From positions 4,626,904-4,690,903 of the forward strand of contig JABAKD010000009.1 of the NCBI GenBank assembly GCA_012845835.1: DNA of 64,000 bases, read 5' to 3'. Numbering within the stretch: position 1 is the stretch's first letter; the number at the start of each line of letters is the position of its first letter. The position numbers and the translations under genes were made by a program. Under the pieces are notes generated by a model that did not search any database, had not been told where the DNA came from, and saw only the letters and a program-made list of their open reading frames with translations. Positions 9,103 to 18,627 of this stretch are shown here, one piece after another. This stretch comes from Undaria pinnatifida (taxonomy: Eukaryota; Sar; Phaeophyceae; Laminariales; Alariaceae).

Positions 9103-10151
9103 TCGCTTATCATCGGACCCGAGCAGCTGGTTCGAGGGTGTTCCGTGGAGATCTCCGCTCCGTATCCTGGAGTGCTCACTGGGTTCGCATCCTGCATTCT
9201 GAATCGCTCCAGGATCGTAGCGACGTAGTGTCCTTGCGAGATGGATAGGGTCCCTTGCTCGTAGTCGCGCTTGACCTCGATGCCCAGGATGCGCTTGACT
9301 TCGCCTAGGTCGGTCATCTCGAATCGGTCAATCAGTTCCCGTTTCTTGTTGTTCACCAAGTTTTGGTCTTCTCCGGTCATGAGAAAATCGTCCACGTACA
9401 CCGACAGAATCACTATGGTAGCGCCGTCTGTGTAGGTGTACACGCAGGGGTCAGACTGCGTCCGCTTCCAGCCGAAGGCCGAAAGGGGCGCGTCGAGAGT
9501 GTCGTTCCATTGCGCCGGCGATTGTGGTAGCCCGTAGAGGCTGCGCTTGAGCTTGTAGATCATCGGTTCTCCTGTCTTCGGGTCCTTGTGAGTTTCTCCA
9601 GGAGCGGGCCTGACGTACACGTCCCTGTCGCAGGGAGCGTTCAGGAATGCTCCGACGACGTCCAATTGATGGATGACCCATCCTTGCTCGTTGGCGATGG
9701 CGAGGATCAAGCGAATGCTCTCGATGCGGCACACCGGTGCGTAGCTTCGTCCGTAGTCGTATCCTGCTTTTTGGCGATGTCCACCGACGACCAGACGGGC
9801 CTTGAATCGTCCATCCAGCTTTTTCTTGAATACGAACTTTGTGCTGAGGATCTTGTCCGTTTTGGGTACGCTACTGATCGGGACGAGGGTGTAGACGTTG
9901 TGTTTCTCCAAACTCCCCATCTCGGTAGCGCAAGCTTCTTCCCACTTCTCGCGCTGGGGTGAACTCATGGCTTCCGCGTAGGTGTCCGGGATTTTGAGCA
10001 CTTGACTCGTCTCCTCCAAGAGCCCGTGCGGGGCTTCGCCGCGCGTGGCGTAGATGTAGCCGTAACCGGGGAAGGGATCTTCCGGAAAGTGGGTAAAGTC
10101 CCAGACATCTCCGGGACACGGTTGGGACGATTGAGCTGCGATGGTGCTCAA
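9087..10151 (-). CDS. copia pol, reverse transcriptase (second frame segment)
   Basis: A 354-codon segment carrying the complete copia RT palm and fingers. Visible blocks are KWEEACATEMGSLEKHNVY, KARLVVGGHRQ, the first catalytic Asp in HQLDVVGAFLNA (D164), SLYGLPQSPAQW, and the YVDD box (residues 252-255) in VYVDDFLMTG, then LGIEV. It lies +1 relative to the upstream gag-integrase frame and -1 relative to the RNase H frame. The last ~25 residues are out of frame. In a healthy copia element all are one polyprotein, so the ATG at 10151 is only the first in this frame. Confidence 0.94.
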   Translation of the reverse strand: MSTIAAQSSQPCPGDVWDFTHFPEDPFPGYGYIYATRGEAPHGLLEETSQVLKIPDTYAEAMSSPQREKWEEACATEMGSLEKHNVYTLVPISSVPKTDKILSTKFVFKKKLDGRFKARLVVGGHRQKAGYDYGRSYAPVCRIESIRLILAIANEQGWVIHQLDVVGAFLNAPCDRDVYVRPAPGETHKDPKTGEPMIYKLKRSLYGLPQSPAQWNDTLDAPLSAFGWKRTQSDPCVYTYTDGATIVILSVYVDDFLMTGEDQNLVNNKKRELIDRFEMTDLGEVKRILGIEVKRDYEQGTLSISQGHYVATILERFRMQDANPVSTPGYGAEISTEHPRTSCSGPMISDCSNK

Positions 10152-13100
10152 TTGGTCGAACGCGAGCGCGGTAGGATGGGTGCGCCCAACTGCTAAGCGT
10201 GCCGTTGCCGCGTGCGGTTCCGTCGTCGCTCATGGTCACAGTCAGGGCACCCGGAACTAAGGCAGGGTCCACGGGATCATCGTGGGCCGGTTTGCGACGC
10301 GTGCTGGCGCGAGTGACTTCGAGGCGGCGCATATCTTGACGCGCCGCTCCAGCTGCGCCAGCTCCTCCTGAAGTAGTGCCTCCCCGTGAAGGCGAAGATG
10401 GTCCCGCCGTTCCCGCAGATCCAGCTTCTCCCCCAGCTTCTATACCGCCGTTAGGCTCCACGCCTCCCGTGTCAGCGGCTCCTCCTGGATCAGCGGTGCT
10501 TCCCGGACTAGCAGCTCCCTCCAGCGAAGCTCCTCCTGGTGATGAGGCTCCTCCCGGCGAAGGATCTTCCGGGGAGAATGAGTCTTGGTGGTTGTCCTGC
10601 TGCAGCACCAAGCGTAGCTCCTTCCGATCGAGGTTGTCTTGTTGCATTTGCAAGATTTCTTGGCGGAGGAGTTCGTTCTGCGTTTGGAAGTCCAACCCAC
10701 TGGCAGTGGTGGGGTTTTCGGGCCCCAGGAGGGAAGTGTAGCTCAGGACATCGCTCTCGTAGCCGTGTGCCTCGTCGGAATACTGAAAGGGAACCGAGCG
10801 CGGCGGTGACTCGATGAAGGTTACGTTACGGCCCTCGATCACGGTACAGTTGGACAGATTGAGGATCTGGTACGTCTTGCTGTCTAGTCCGTATCCACAG
10901 AGTTTGCCTTCGAAGGCCCTGTCGTCCAGTTTCTTGCGATAGCGCTCGTGGTGCACAAAGGCGCGAGCTCCGATCGCGCGAAGTCCCGACAGATCCGGAG
11001 ACTTGTGGTGCATCTTCGAGTAGGGAGTAGTACCTCCCAGCGCTGAGTGCGGCGACCGGTTCAGTAGATACGCAGCCGTCATCATGAGTTCGCCCCACAT
11101 ATAGGGCGGAAAGTCACCGTCCTTCAGGAGGCATCGGGACATGGCTAAGAGTGTTTGCCCGTCGCGCTCCGATGTTCCGACCTGTTGAGGCGTGTTGGTG
11201 GCAGCGTATTCGAGTTTGATAGCTGAGCCCTTGCAGTACTCGCGGAATTCAGTCCCGGTGTTTTCACCTCCCTTGTCGCAACGGATGGTTTCGATGCGGT
11301 ACCCGTCGCTGGCGACTCGCATGTTGTCGGCATGGATAGCTTCGGTGGTGTCGGCTTTCTTGCGGAGCAGGTACACTTCCTTCATCTTGGTAAAGTCGTC
11401 GGTGATCTTGCAGGCGTACGGGAACAATCCTCCCTTGGATTTTGCTGGTGGGGTGACGGGTCCCAGATTGTCGATGACCACGATCTCTCCAGGCCGAGAA
11501 AGATCGCGAGTGCTCTTCTTGGGGTGTGGAGACTGCTTGTGTTTCCCCACCTCGCAGATTTCGCAAGGGGAAGGTGTATCCGAGTAATCCACGCCAGTGT
11601 CCGGGTCTTTCCTCAGGATGTCCATGTTGCGAGGGTTGATGTGTCCCAGTCTCCTGTGCCAGGTATCCGCAGCAATTGCTACTGAGCACACTGCTCGTGA
11701 AACCGCTGGTGGTAATGCCTTGTTGACATCTTTGGAGGGCGGCTGGTCAGACGTCTTGCCAGCTTGGGAAGGAGTCGCAGACGTTTCTTGAAACATGACG
11801 TCCAGCGTGCACATTCCTTGGTCCTGAGGGTCCTGACGGAGCGGAATGACTGTCTTCTGTACTGTGAGGTGCGGAGTTTTGTCTTCAACCACGCATCGCA
11901 GCCCTTTCTTCAGCAGTGAAGTTGGCGAAAAAATGTTACGCCCAAGCCCAGGTACAATCAGTCCAGTGAGGCGAGTAGGACGCTGCTTTCCCTCCTTGTC
12001 TGAGATGGTGCAGTGAAGGACACCTGTTGCTGTTCCCTGTAGTTGGCCTTCGCCCGCTATGTCGATGATCTTCGGGAAATTTCGCGCCTTGTAGTCTTGG
12101 ATGCGTTCCTCGGGGATCAGACGGCTGTCGAACATCGTCTCCGACGCTCCTGTGTCCACCAGCAGTCTGACTCCAGTCTCACTGGCCGAGAAATCCCGTC
12201 CCCTGAAGCGGGAGCAGGTGGTGAACATGAATGCATTGTCGAATCCGTCGTCCTCGTCGCGAGTTAAGTCGATCGCTGCTTTCTCTTTGCTCGGTTGTTG
12301 CTTGTCCGGGGATGCCGAACAGTGATGACAGTGAGAGCATGCTGTGAAGGCCTTGCCTCGCTTCCGTGCTTCCGGCTTCTTGGCGCCCTGGTGGTAGCAT
12401 TCCTCGTTGGAGTGAGAGGTGGTGTTGTGTACGGAGCACCACTTCGTTGCTCCAGCCGGCTGTTTCCTTTCTTCCCTGAGCTTGGGGCAGTGCCTTCGGA
12501 TGTGGCCGGGCTCGTTGCATCTGTGGCAGATCAGCGTCGCTGTGGTTGTCATGGCAAACCCGCGACCAGCAATCCGCCCTTTTGATCCCTTACGCGACTG
12601 TGAGTCGAGGAATATGCTTCGCATGGTGGACTGGATCTCGCCAAGCGCGAAGGACGGGTCGCGGAACACCATCATCTTGACGTCGTTGTACTCGTCGGTG
12701 ATTCCGTGGATACATATGTCCTTGAAGCGTCGATCCGTCACATGTTCACCCATCTTGTTCAGCTGAGCGCGCAGGAGGATCTTTTGGTTGAAGTAGTCGT
12801 CGGGGTTCTCACCAGGGTTCATTGGATTATTCTCCATCTCGTCCATCTTTGCCCTGATCACCTCGTCGGTTACTCTGTCGTAGTTGTAGCAGAGCTCCTG
12901 AAAGGCAGCCTGCCCGTCTCCGCTGATTCCAGTGTCGTCCTCGTGCTTCTGTACTGCTAGTGCAGCCGGTAGTTCCACCAGAAGAAACAGGATGGCGTAG
13001 AGATCCTCGTTAGCCCTTGTGTATGACTCGAGTGCGTTGGTGTCTCTAGGGTCTGGCCGCGGTTGTTTCTTCAGTAGTGGTAGAATGTCCTTCCTGGTAG

Positions 13101-13287
13101 CTCCAACCACGACACAGAACTTCTTCATCCATGTCTTGAATTCCGCAGGGTCCTTGCCGTCGAACTTCCTGAGTCCTTTGATCACGGTTACCAGGTTCGT
13201 GGAGTTGTCGCTGGCGAAGGTGCTTCCTCCCGTGTTGCTCGGTGGGATCACTTCTCCTCCCTCCGGCATGATGATTCCTATGATCAT
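9871..13287 (-). CDS. copia gag-protease-integrase polyprotein (first frame segment)
   Basis: An open frame of 1138 codons. Residues ~30-240 are a UBN2/copia-type gag. C254-C257-H262-C267 form a CCHC zinc knuckle. A second CX2HX4HX4C finger (C284-H287-H292-C297) follows. The protease has LLVDTGASE with D378. Integrase has WHRRLGH (H544, H549) and CEIC (C575, C578), then D606, D671 and E707 with the classic D,D-35-E spacing. A Pro/Gly/Ala linker spans ~905-985. The last ~110 residues are read out of frame beyond a one-base shift near 10,190, where the RT frame takes over. The ATG at 13287 lies about 540 nt after the 5' LTR, which is reasonable. Confidence 0.95.
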   Translation of the reverse strand: MIIGIIMPEGGEVIPPSNTGGSTFASDNSTNLVTVIKGLRKFDGKDPAEFKTWMKKFCVVVGATRKDILPLLKKQPRPDPRDTNALESYTRANEDLYAILFLLVELPAALAVQKHEDDTGISGDGQAAFQELCYNYDRVTDEVIRAKMDEMENNPMNPGENPDDYFNQKILLRAQLNKMGEHVTDRRFKDICIHGITDEYNDVKMMVFRDPSFALGEIQSTMRSIFLDSQSRKGSKGRIAGRGFAMTTTATLICHRCNEPGHIRRHCPKLREERKQPAGATKWCSVHNTTSHSNEECYHQGAKKPEARKRGKAFTACSHCHHCSASPDKQQPSKEKAAIDLTRDEDDGFDNAFMFTTCSRFRGRDFSASETGVRLLVDTGASETMFDSRLIPEERIQDYKARNFPKIIDIAGEGQLQGTATGVLHCTISDKEGKQRPTRLTGLIVPGLGRNIFSPTSLLKKGLRCVVEDKTPHLTVQKTVIPLRQDPQDQGMCTLDVMFQETSATPSQAGKTSDQPPSKDVNKALPPAVSRAVCSVAIAADTWHRRLGHINPRNMDILRKDPDTGVDYSDTPSPCEICEVGKHKQSPHPKKSTRDLSRPGEIVVIDNLGPVTPPAKSKGGLFPYACKITDDFTKMKEVYLLRKKADTTEAIHADNMRVASDGYRIETIRCDKGGENTGTEFREYCKGSAIKLEYAATNTPQQVGTSERDGQTLLAMSRCLLKDGDFPPYMWGELMMTAAYLLNRSPHSALGGTTPYSKMHHKSPDLSGLRAIGARAFVHHERYRKKLDDRAFEGKLCGYGLDSKTYQILNLSNCTVIEGRNVTFIESPPRSVPFQYSDEAHGYESDVLSYTSLLGPENPTTASGLDFQTQNELLRQEILQMQQDNLDRKELRLVLQQDNHQDSFSPEDPSPGGASSPGGASLEGAASPGSTADPGGAADTGGVEPNGGIEAGGEAGSAGTAGPSSPSRGGTTSGGAGAAGAARQDMRRLEVTRASTRRKPAHDDPVDPALVPGALTVTMSDDGTARGNGTLSSWAHPSYRARVRPIEHHRSSIVPTVSRRCLGLYPLSGRSLPRLRLHLRHARRSPARALGGDESSAQNPGHLRGSHEFTPAREVGRSLRYRDGEFGETQRLHPRPDQ

Positions 13288-13354
13288 CGTCTTTTACTAG
13301 ATGTCCCTTCTGCCGCAGAATTATTCTTGCTCTAGGTGTCTATGCCCGAGTGTT

Positions 13355-13500
13355 CCCCACCCCGCTCCTGCTTATGATAAAGAGGACTCCGGTTGTGATT
13401 TTTGTTCCTGACCCCGCTCCTGCTGATGATATAGAGGACTCCGGTTGTCTTCCCCACCCCGCTCCTGCTAACGATATAGAGGACTCCGGTTGTGGTTTTT
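13355..13500 (-). repeat. Three ~50-bp tandem units in copia leader
   Basis: Three units, with cores at 13360-13397, 13412-13449 and 13457-13494. Each carries ccccgctcctgct followed by gatatagaggactccggttgt-type sequence. They lie between the 5' LTR and the gag start, in the untranslated leader where packaging or translation signals are usually located. Confidence 0.85.
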
Positions 13501-13814
13501 CCTTGATGATTATACCGCAGTGTTCTTGTCCCGATGTAAAATACTCGAAACTCTTCCGCACAAGTGATTCGCTTCACAACCCACTACTGCTGTTGCAGTA
13601 CTGGGTAGGTGTTGAGATGTACTTGAAGCTCCTCGGTGTAGATGACCGAGGTTGTGCGCTCACGTTTGTTGCCGCTGACCGAGGACGACGTCGCAATCTC
13701 CAAAAATCTCCGAGGTTCCAAGAACTCCGCTCGCTGTCCGCAGAGGCTGTCGAGTATCCCAAGAAGTGTTGACCTCCCCTTGACGTCCGTAGCTCGTAGA
13801 GTGCGTGCGTTAAA

Positions 13815-13828
13815 CGAGGCTCATAACC
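13815..13828 (-). other. Primer-binding site matching a Met-tRNA anticodon arm
   Basis: Directly abutting the 5' LTR. The plus strand reads cgaggctcataacc, that is stem-CTCATAA-stem, the anticodon loop (CAU anticodon) of a methionine tRNA. The minus-strand PBS therefore complements the middle, not the 3' CCA end, of the tRNA. Drosophila copia and yeast Ty5 are primed by such internally cleaved half initiator tRNAs. Which Met tRNA is used is not determinable here. Confidence 0.7.
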
Positions 13829-14479
13829 TGTTAAGAATAATGCGCTGTGTCCCAGCAGCAGGTAGATGCCGCTGATGCTCGTAGGCTGTGTAGCCTACCT
13901 CAGAGGTATACACTCAGAGAGCAGTCAAACTGCGAGCGACTCAGAAACAGAGAAATGAAGATGTTTGATTACTGACTGACTCCCAAGTCAGGTTTTGCTG
14001 GTGGTGCCGATGAGGAGTGAGAAGGATGGGCGAGCTAAAGGCTGGGCCACTCTTCTCGAATACGACAAAAATTAGCCAATCACACAATAGATCCAGAATG
14101 ATTCCAGAATGATTCTGGAAGGTTTCCTACGTTCTATAAGCAGCAACCTCGATCTGGAACGCTTCCAGAAGCTTACAGAAATTCCAGAAGCTTCTAGAAG
14201 GCTTCCAGAAGCTACACACGTTCATCGTAAATGTCCCGGTCAACCTTGACCTATCATGCTTCCGGAATATTTCTAGAACAAGAGAATACATGCTACGGAG
14301 ACATAAAGGTGTGCCCGCTAGATTCTTTCCTACTGCTACGCAGAAATACTAGTTGCTGCAATCTACGTCTGCGATACATATCGCTACTACCGACACACGA
14401 CTGTCAAGTTGTCGCAATCGTACACAAAGGTAGAACTGTGTTCAGCTGTTGACAGATGCACATAGAGACATCCTTGACA
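13829..14479 (-). repeat. copia 5' LTR
   Basis: 651 bp, same length and termini as 7389-8039, with about 13 substitutions and no indels seen. It is followed on the plus side by gtcg, matching the 4 bp before 7389. It would drive transcription leftwards into the element. Confidence 0.96.
14102..14209 (-). promoter_or_regulatory. Heat-shock-element-like array in copia 5' LTR
   Basis: Same array as in the other LTR. The phased core TTCcaGAAgcTTCtaGAA is at 14182-14199; the single difference from the other LTR falls in a spacer base and keeps all four GAA/TTC units. This is the copy positioned to drive the element. Confidence 0.6.
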
Positions 14480-15986
14480 GTCGGCATTTTTTTGTTGTTG
14501 AAATAATGCAAAAAAAGAGTGTGGAAAAAAAGGAGTAGTCAAAAAATGAATGGATTTTACGGGATGTTGAAGAGAATTCCATGGCAGTTCAACTCTATAT
14601 TATCATGTTGAAAATCTCGCTCGTGTAACAAAATCTCGCTTGAAGCAGTATCACGAACCCCACACGCTGCATGATAACTATAGTCAAATACCGCCGAAAT
14701 AGAAGCAGCAGTACAGTAGGCCGTCATGAGAATCGATGGTCGTGATCTCTAGATAGTGGAGGCGAGGATTGAGACGCTTGATAGTTTATACATAATGAGG
14801 AGTGACGCAGTCCATGCTACGCACAGCAGTACATACAGAGAGCAAACGAGATTCTCCCCGCTTTGACTGACTCACTGTTTTTTTTTGTATGCGATGCAGA
14901 CGAAACATTGGTATGCATCAATGGTATGGATTGCTTCGCAAAGCATGCATTTTTTTGCTTTCGTGCTCGTACTCACTCTTGCGACGAGTACTTCTGCATT
15001 GTTGTACCAGGTACTCGTATGTATGCCATCGTGCTGTATACGTGCGTATCATATGTTTTGTATGTCGACTGTGATATGCTCTTGGTATTTTTTTTGTGCT
15101 GCACCAGTTTTGACACCAAACTGACCAGGTATACCTGATTTTGCTTAAAGAAAATGTTTTTGTTTGTTTGAGTATCAGTACGTACTCAATCGATAACGGA
15201 TGCATACAGCAAGCGATGGTACAATGCGATCTCACAACTAACTGGAGTGTATTCTAACTTTTACAATATCTGTAAACCAAAATATTAAAATTTTGAACTG
15301 GGAAAGAGATACATGCATCCCTGCCTGCTAGTAAGCCTCGCCTACATGCAAGTTGGGGCGGTATTATGTAGGCAGGATGGTGAGAAGGGAGTGACATGGA
15401 CTGTTGAGCCAGTAGCATAATGTAGTAATCATTTGCTCATACATATACCTACTACTGCCGTATATATGGTCAAAACAGTGTACGGTTGGGAGTATAGAGT
15501 TTGCGTCTACATGTAGACGTTATTATTAGGGATACTTCTGTTTGTTGTACCTTGTATTGTACAGAATAGTACACAGATTGTTCTTTATACTGCGCGATAT
15601 CGTAATCAATGGGCTGGGTTGTTATGGAAAAATATAGCAAGGAAGGGCTCACTAAGTTGTACAAAACGGTCAGAAGTAGATTAAGGAATACGAGACGAAC
15701 AAGGGGAAGGAGGATCATCATCGCTGATTACGAATAAGTTCGTACGTGGTCACTGAAGAAATGTGCTTACGTTCATTATACGGGTTGAAAATGTGTTCGG
15801 GTTGGTTAATTGATCTACACTTGTTGCACACTGTGAGACGACCACAAGACAGTTTTTTTTTTGCAGGCAATTTGGTTTTGGCCATTGTGATGGGGATTTC
15901 GCGACTTCGCAGGTTGTACAGGCACTGCAAGGTTGTTCTCACAAGTGTTTCAAGGGTAGTGATACTGCAAACTGGTTCTGATTTTT
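14480..15986. other. AT-rich intergenic DNA between the two retrotransposons
   Basis: No recognisable gene. Short overlapping ORFs up to 105 codons occur near 14.86-15.24 kb and 15.47-15.99 kb. They lack domains and are Cys- or Tyr-rich in a way that tracks base composition. Some of this may be the unseen 5' LTR of the gypsy element that follows. Confidence 0.4.
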
Positions 15987-16162
15987 AATTTTGTTCGGGG
16001 AATGTAAGCTTTTCTACAGCTGCCCTTTGTCATGCTAAGAACCTACCGGAATTGGAAACATGGTCTAGGTCCCAGTTATAATTTTGTATGGGGAATGTAA
16101 GCCTTTCTATAGCTGCTCTTTGTTATGCTTAAAACTTACCGGAACTGGAAACATGGTTTAGG
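15987..16162 (+). repeat. Tandem 83-bp duplication upstream of gypsy element
   Basis: Copies at 15987-16069 and 16080-16162, each beginning aattttgt and ending 'gaaacatggtytagg', roughly 85% identical. It lies about 300 bp upstream of the first gypsy-derived reading frame. It could be a U3-type repeat of the 5' LTR, but without a 3' LTR this cannot be tested here. Confidence 0.7.
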
Positions 16163-16737
16163 CACATTACCATATTAGAATGGGAACGGGGGAAGCTCGA
16201 AAAGTACGTTGGAATATTAAGGATTGTAAAGAATAAATTAATATTGATTATTGTTGTGTCTTAGATACCTAAGGGATTCCTTACGTTACTCTGTTAGTGT
16301 AGACTCGAGCTTTCGAAGGGTTACATGTACATTATAATAAGGGGACAACTTTCAACAAACCAGGAAGGTAAATACACATGTACTCGAAACCTTTCACCAC
16401 CCCTTTCCCCCCCCCAACTTGTCCCAAGCCACCGCTTATACCCGTTTGGTGGGGTCAACTTGGTGTTACTAGACTCCATCGATCCCCTGGACTCCACTCG
16501 TCTTCCTAGACTACATCGTTGGATACAATCTTCACCTTATACGACGCAGCTTCGTCGAGTACATCGTGTACCACGCAGCCTCATCGAGTCCGTTGCATAC
16601 TGCACACCTCCTACTGCACAGCTCCATTTGTTGAATACAACACAGCGTCGTCAAGTCCGTCGTGTACTGCACAACTTCGTCGAGTTCATATTACTCTACA
16701 CGACAGTAAAGAGAGGGGTTCGTCAAAGTGAAACGGG

Positions 16738-18472
16738 CGGCGTCCCGGGAAGAGGGGGAGGCATGATTGGAGGAAATAATAAGGCAGGAAGAGGGGGACT
16801 TCTTTGGGGACCTTTTGGTGCACCTTACCCTAGAGGAGGCCGCCCACAGGGAGGCCCGTCACAGAGCGGCCTGGCTGGAGGCCCACCACAGGGCGGCCAG
16901 GTTGGTTGGGGTTCACAGGGAGGTGCAGGACAAGGGGCAGCAGGACCGGGAAATCCTGTAGAAGCGGAAGGCGGGTACAATAAAGATGTCCCCTCCCTCC
17001 TCACCGTCACCCTTCGGAATCGAAGAACAATGGGGTCCACAGGCAGCCCAAAGAGGAGCACCACCGAACCCTAGATCGCGATGGGGACCTCCGACGGCGC
17101 CAAGGCCGCCGCAGCAACAACAAGCAAGGTGTTTTGGCCAACAACAGCCAGCGTTCGCTGTCTAACAAAAGCCAGGGTTTGCTGGCCAACAACCGCCAGG
17201 GTTTGCTGGCCAACAACCGCCAGGGTTCGCTGGCCAGCAGAAGCCAGGGTTTGCTGGTCATCAGCAGCCAGGCTTCGCTGGCCAACAGCATCCAGGGTTC
17301 ATCGGACCAGCGGGAGCTCAGGGATGGCAAGTACCGTGGGGTGGTCAACCCATGATGCGGGGGTGGGGACCCCAGAGAGGACAACCTCTCTTCCCACTAG
17401 GAAGTGGTGGATTACAGATCGGACATTTTAATCCGTTATACGACATTACAGGAGGATCTTCAAAATAAGCCCAACGCATGGTCGACCGCTATGTCAAAGA
17501 AATGGGCCGTGGCAGCGCGGGTGGTTCTGCGACACAAGCGAGCAGCGATGGTCGACCCGAATCGACCATTCTTGGTAGAGGAGAATTTCTTTTGAAAGGT
17601 CCTGTAGGAAACGGATGCTAGCTTACCCGGTCGATATGGGAGAGCTTCTCGACCACACGATGGAGCTGAGGGGAAGAAAGGCGTGTTATATTTTTAACAA
17701 ATTTGTTGAGAAAACTAACATGCGAAGCAGCGACGTTAGCGACCCGAAGGTACCTGCCAAGTCGAAAGCTAGGGGCACGCAAGCCTCGGTTTGTGCATTT
17801 AGTGGTGCGTCAGGCAAACGGTCCTCGAGCAATGAGAGCCGCATGCGGGACATCGTCGGGGTCGGGCACATGCGTGGTTGACACAACTAAACCTCGGAAG
17901 GGCCTGAAACGCGCGCAGCGAGTTGGAGAGAAAAGCAGAATTCCCGGAAACGTAATGGGTCCTTGCCAAGTTATGAGGTGAGAGAACAGCGACCGAAGAT
18001 CGACATTGCCGCACTCGCATCGGAACCGTCGGATGAGGAGGACGTCGCCGACAGCAAAATATGAGATGAGTTTATGCAATGGTTGGCCGCGTATTCTACC
18101 CACCCAGCATCGTTGCCGGGGAAGGGAGGGACTCCTTTCGACCCCACCAGCACGTCGTCGAGACGGCAAGGAACCAAGCCACCCCAGACGACAACCTCAG
18201 CACCAAGGAGGTGGCAGAAAGAGGGTGACGAACGGCGAACAACGAAGGACCCTCTTCCTCTACCGCCCAACACTGCCGCAAAAGACGAAATTGAAGAAGC
18301 GCTAAGGAGTCGCAACATTTGTTTTTTCCACGCGCGAGGCCGGGCCTGTCCTTTTCACGAAACAGGACGTCGCTTCTCTCACGAAGAGGGAGATGCCGCC
18401 CACGGCTTCTATAGAAACACGGTACAGAGGGATATGCGGAACAGACCACAAACCAGACGTCGTACGACATGA
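16738..18472 (+). pseudogene. gypsy gag-like protein with low-complexity repeats and CCCH zinc finger
   Basis: Frames can be followed piecewise. First is a Gly/Pro/Gln/Arg-rich stretch (16,738-16,985; RGG and PQGG motifs). A second frame from ATG 16986 holds about eight PGFAGQQ-type repeats and has in-frame stops at 17163, 17466 and 17619. A third holds a unit near 17,625-17,880. The 18,074-18,472 frame contains CFFHARGRAC and GRRFSHEEGD. These fit a C-x8-C-x6-[C]-x3-H finger in which the third Cys is Arg (one transition from Cys). It would form virus-like particles and bind the element RNA. No standard gag capsid domain is recognised, so the gag label rests on position and the zinc finger. 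Confidence 0.55.
17126..17330 (+). repeat. 24-bp tandem repeat encoding PGFAGQQ units
   Basis: Seven to eight imperfect 24-bp units (ccagggtttgctggccaaca plus four bases), in frame with ATG 16986. They give eight-residue repeats P-G-F-A-G-Q-Q-x, with x being P, Q, K or H. One unit is damaged: GGC CAA has become GTC TAA, producing the stop at 17163. Confidence 0.85.
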
Positions 18473-18627
18473 TTGTTGCATATGATCTCGCTGGAAAAGG
18501 ACCGCCAACGCCGACAAACGACACAGACGATACGGCGAAATGAGGACACACCCCGGGAAGTCCAACATGTCCGGGGGAGCCAGTAGATAGGGAGAAGGCG
18601 ACTGAAAGTTCTTCTCACCAATGAGAA

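Larger units (their letters stand above)
7389..14479 (-). mobile_element. Ty1/copia LTR retrotransposon, near-complete
   Basis: A 7091-bp element on the minus strand. It is bounded by two 651-bp direct LTRs with TG...CA termini and flanked by a 4-bp duplication gtcg (7385-7388 and 14480-14483). Domain order on the minus strand is gag zinc knuckles, protease, integrase, reverse transcriptase, RNase H. Integrase before reverse transcriptase defines copia. I count about 13 differences between the LTRs (~98% identity), so insertion was fairly recent. Coding is spread over three overlapping frames (13287-9871, 10151-9087, 9102-8440). The RT lies in a frame different from the other two, so this copy is probably no longer autonomous unless frameshifting occurs. 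Confidence 0.97.

Noticed and set aside
9871-10190. C-terminal ~110 residues of the long copia ORF
   Set aside because: They overlap the real RT/linker coding in another frame; Arg-rich shadow translation, not a domain.
15987-16320. A 5' LTR for the gypsy element
   Set aside because: No matching 3' LTR exists because the element is truncated, and no clear TG...CA/PBS boundary could be placed.
17007-17384. 125-codon minus-strand ORF rich in repeated Leu-Leu-Ala-Ser
   Set aside because: It is the antisense of the PGFAGQQ repeats; repeat periodicity keeps several frames open.
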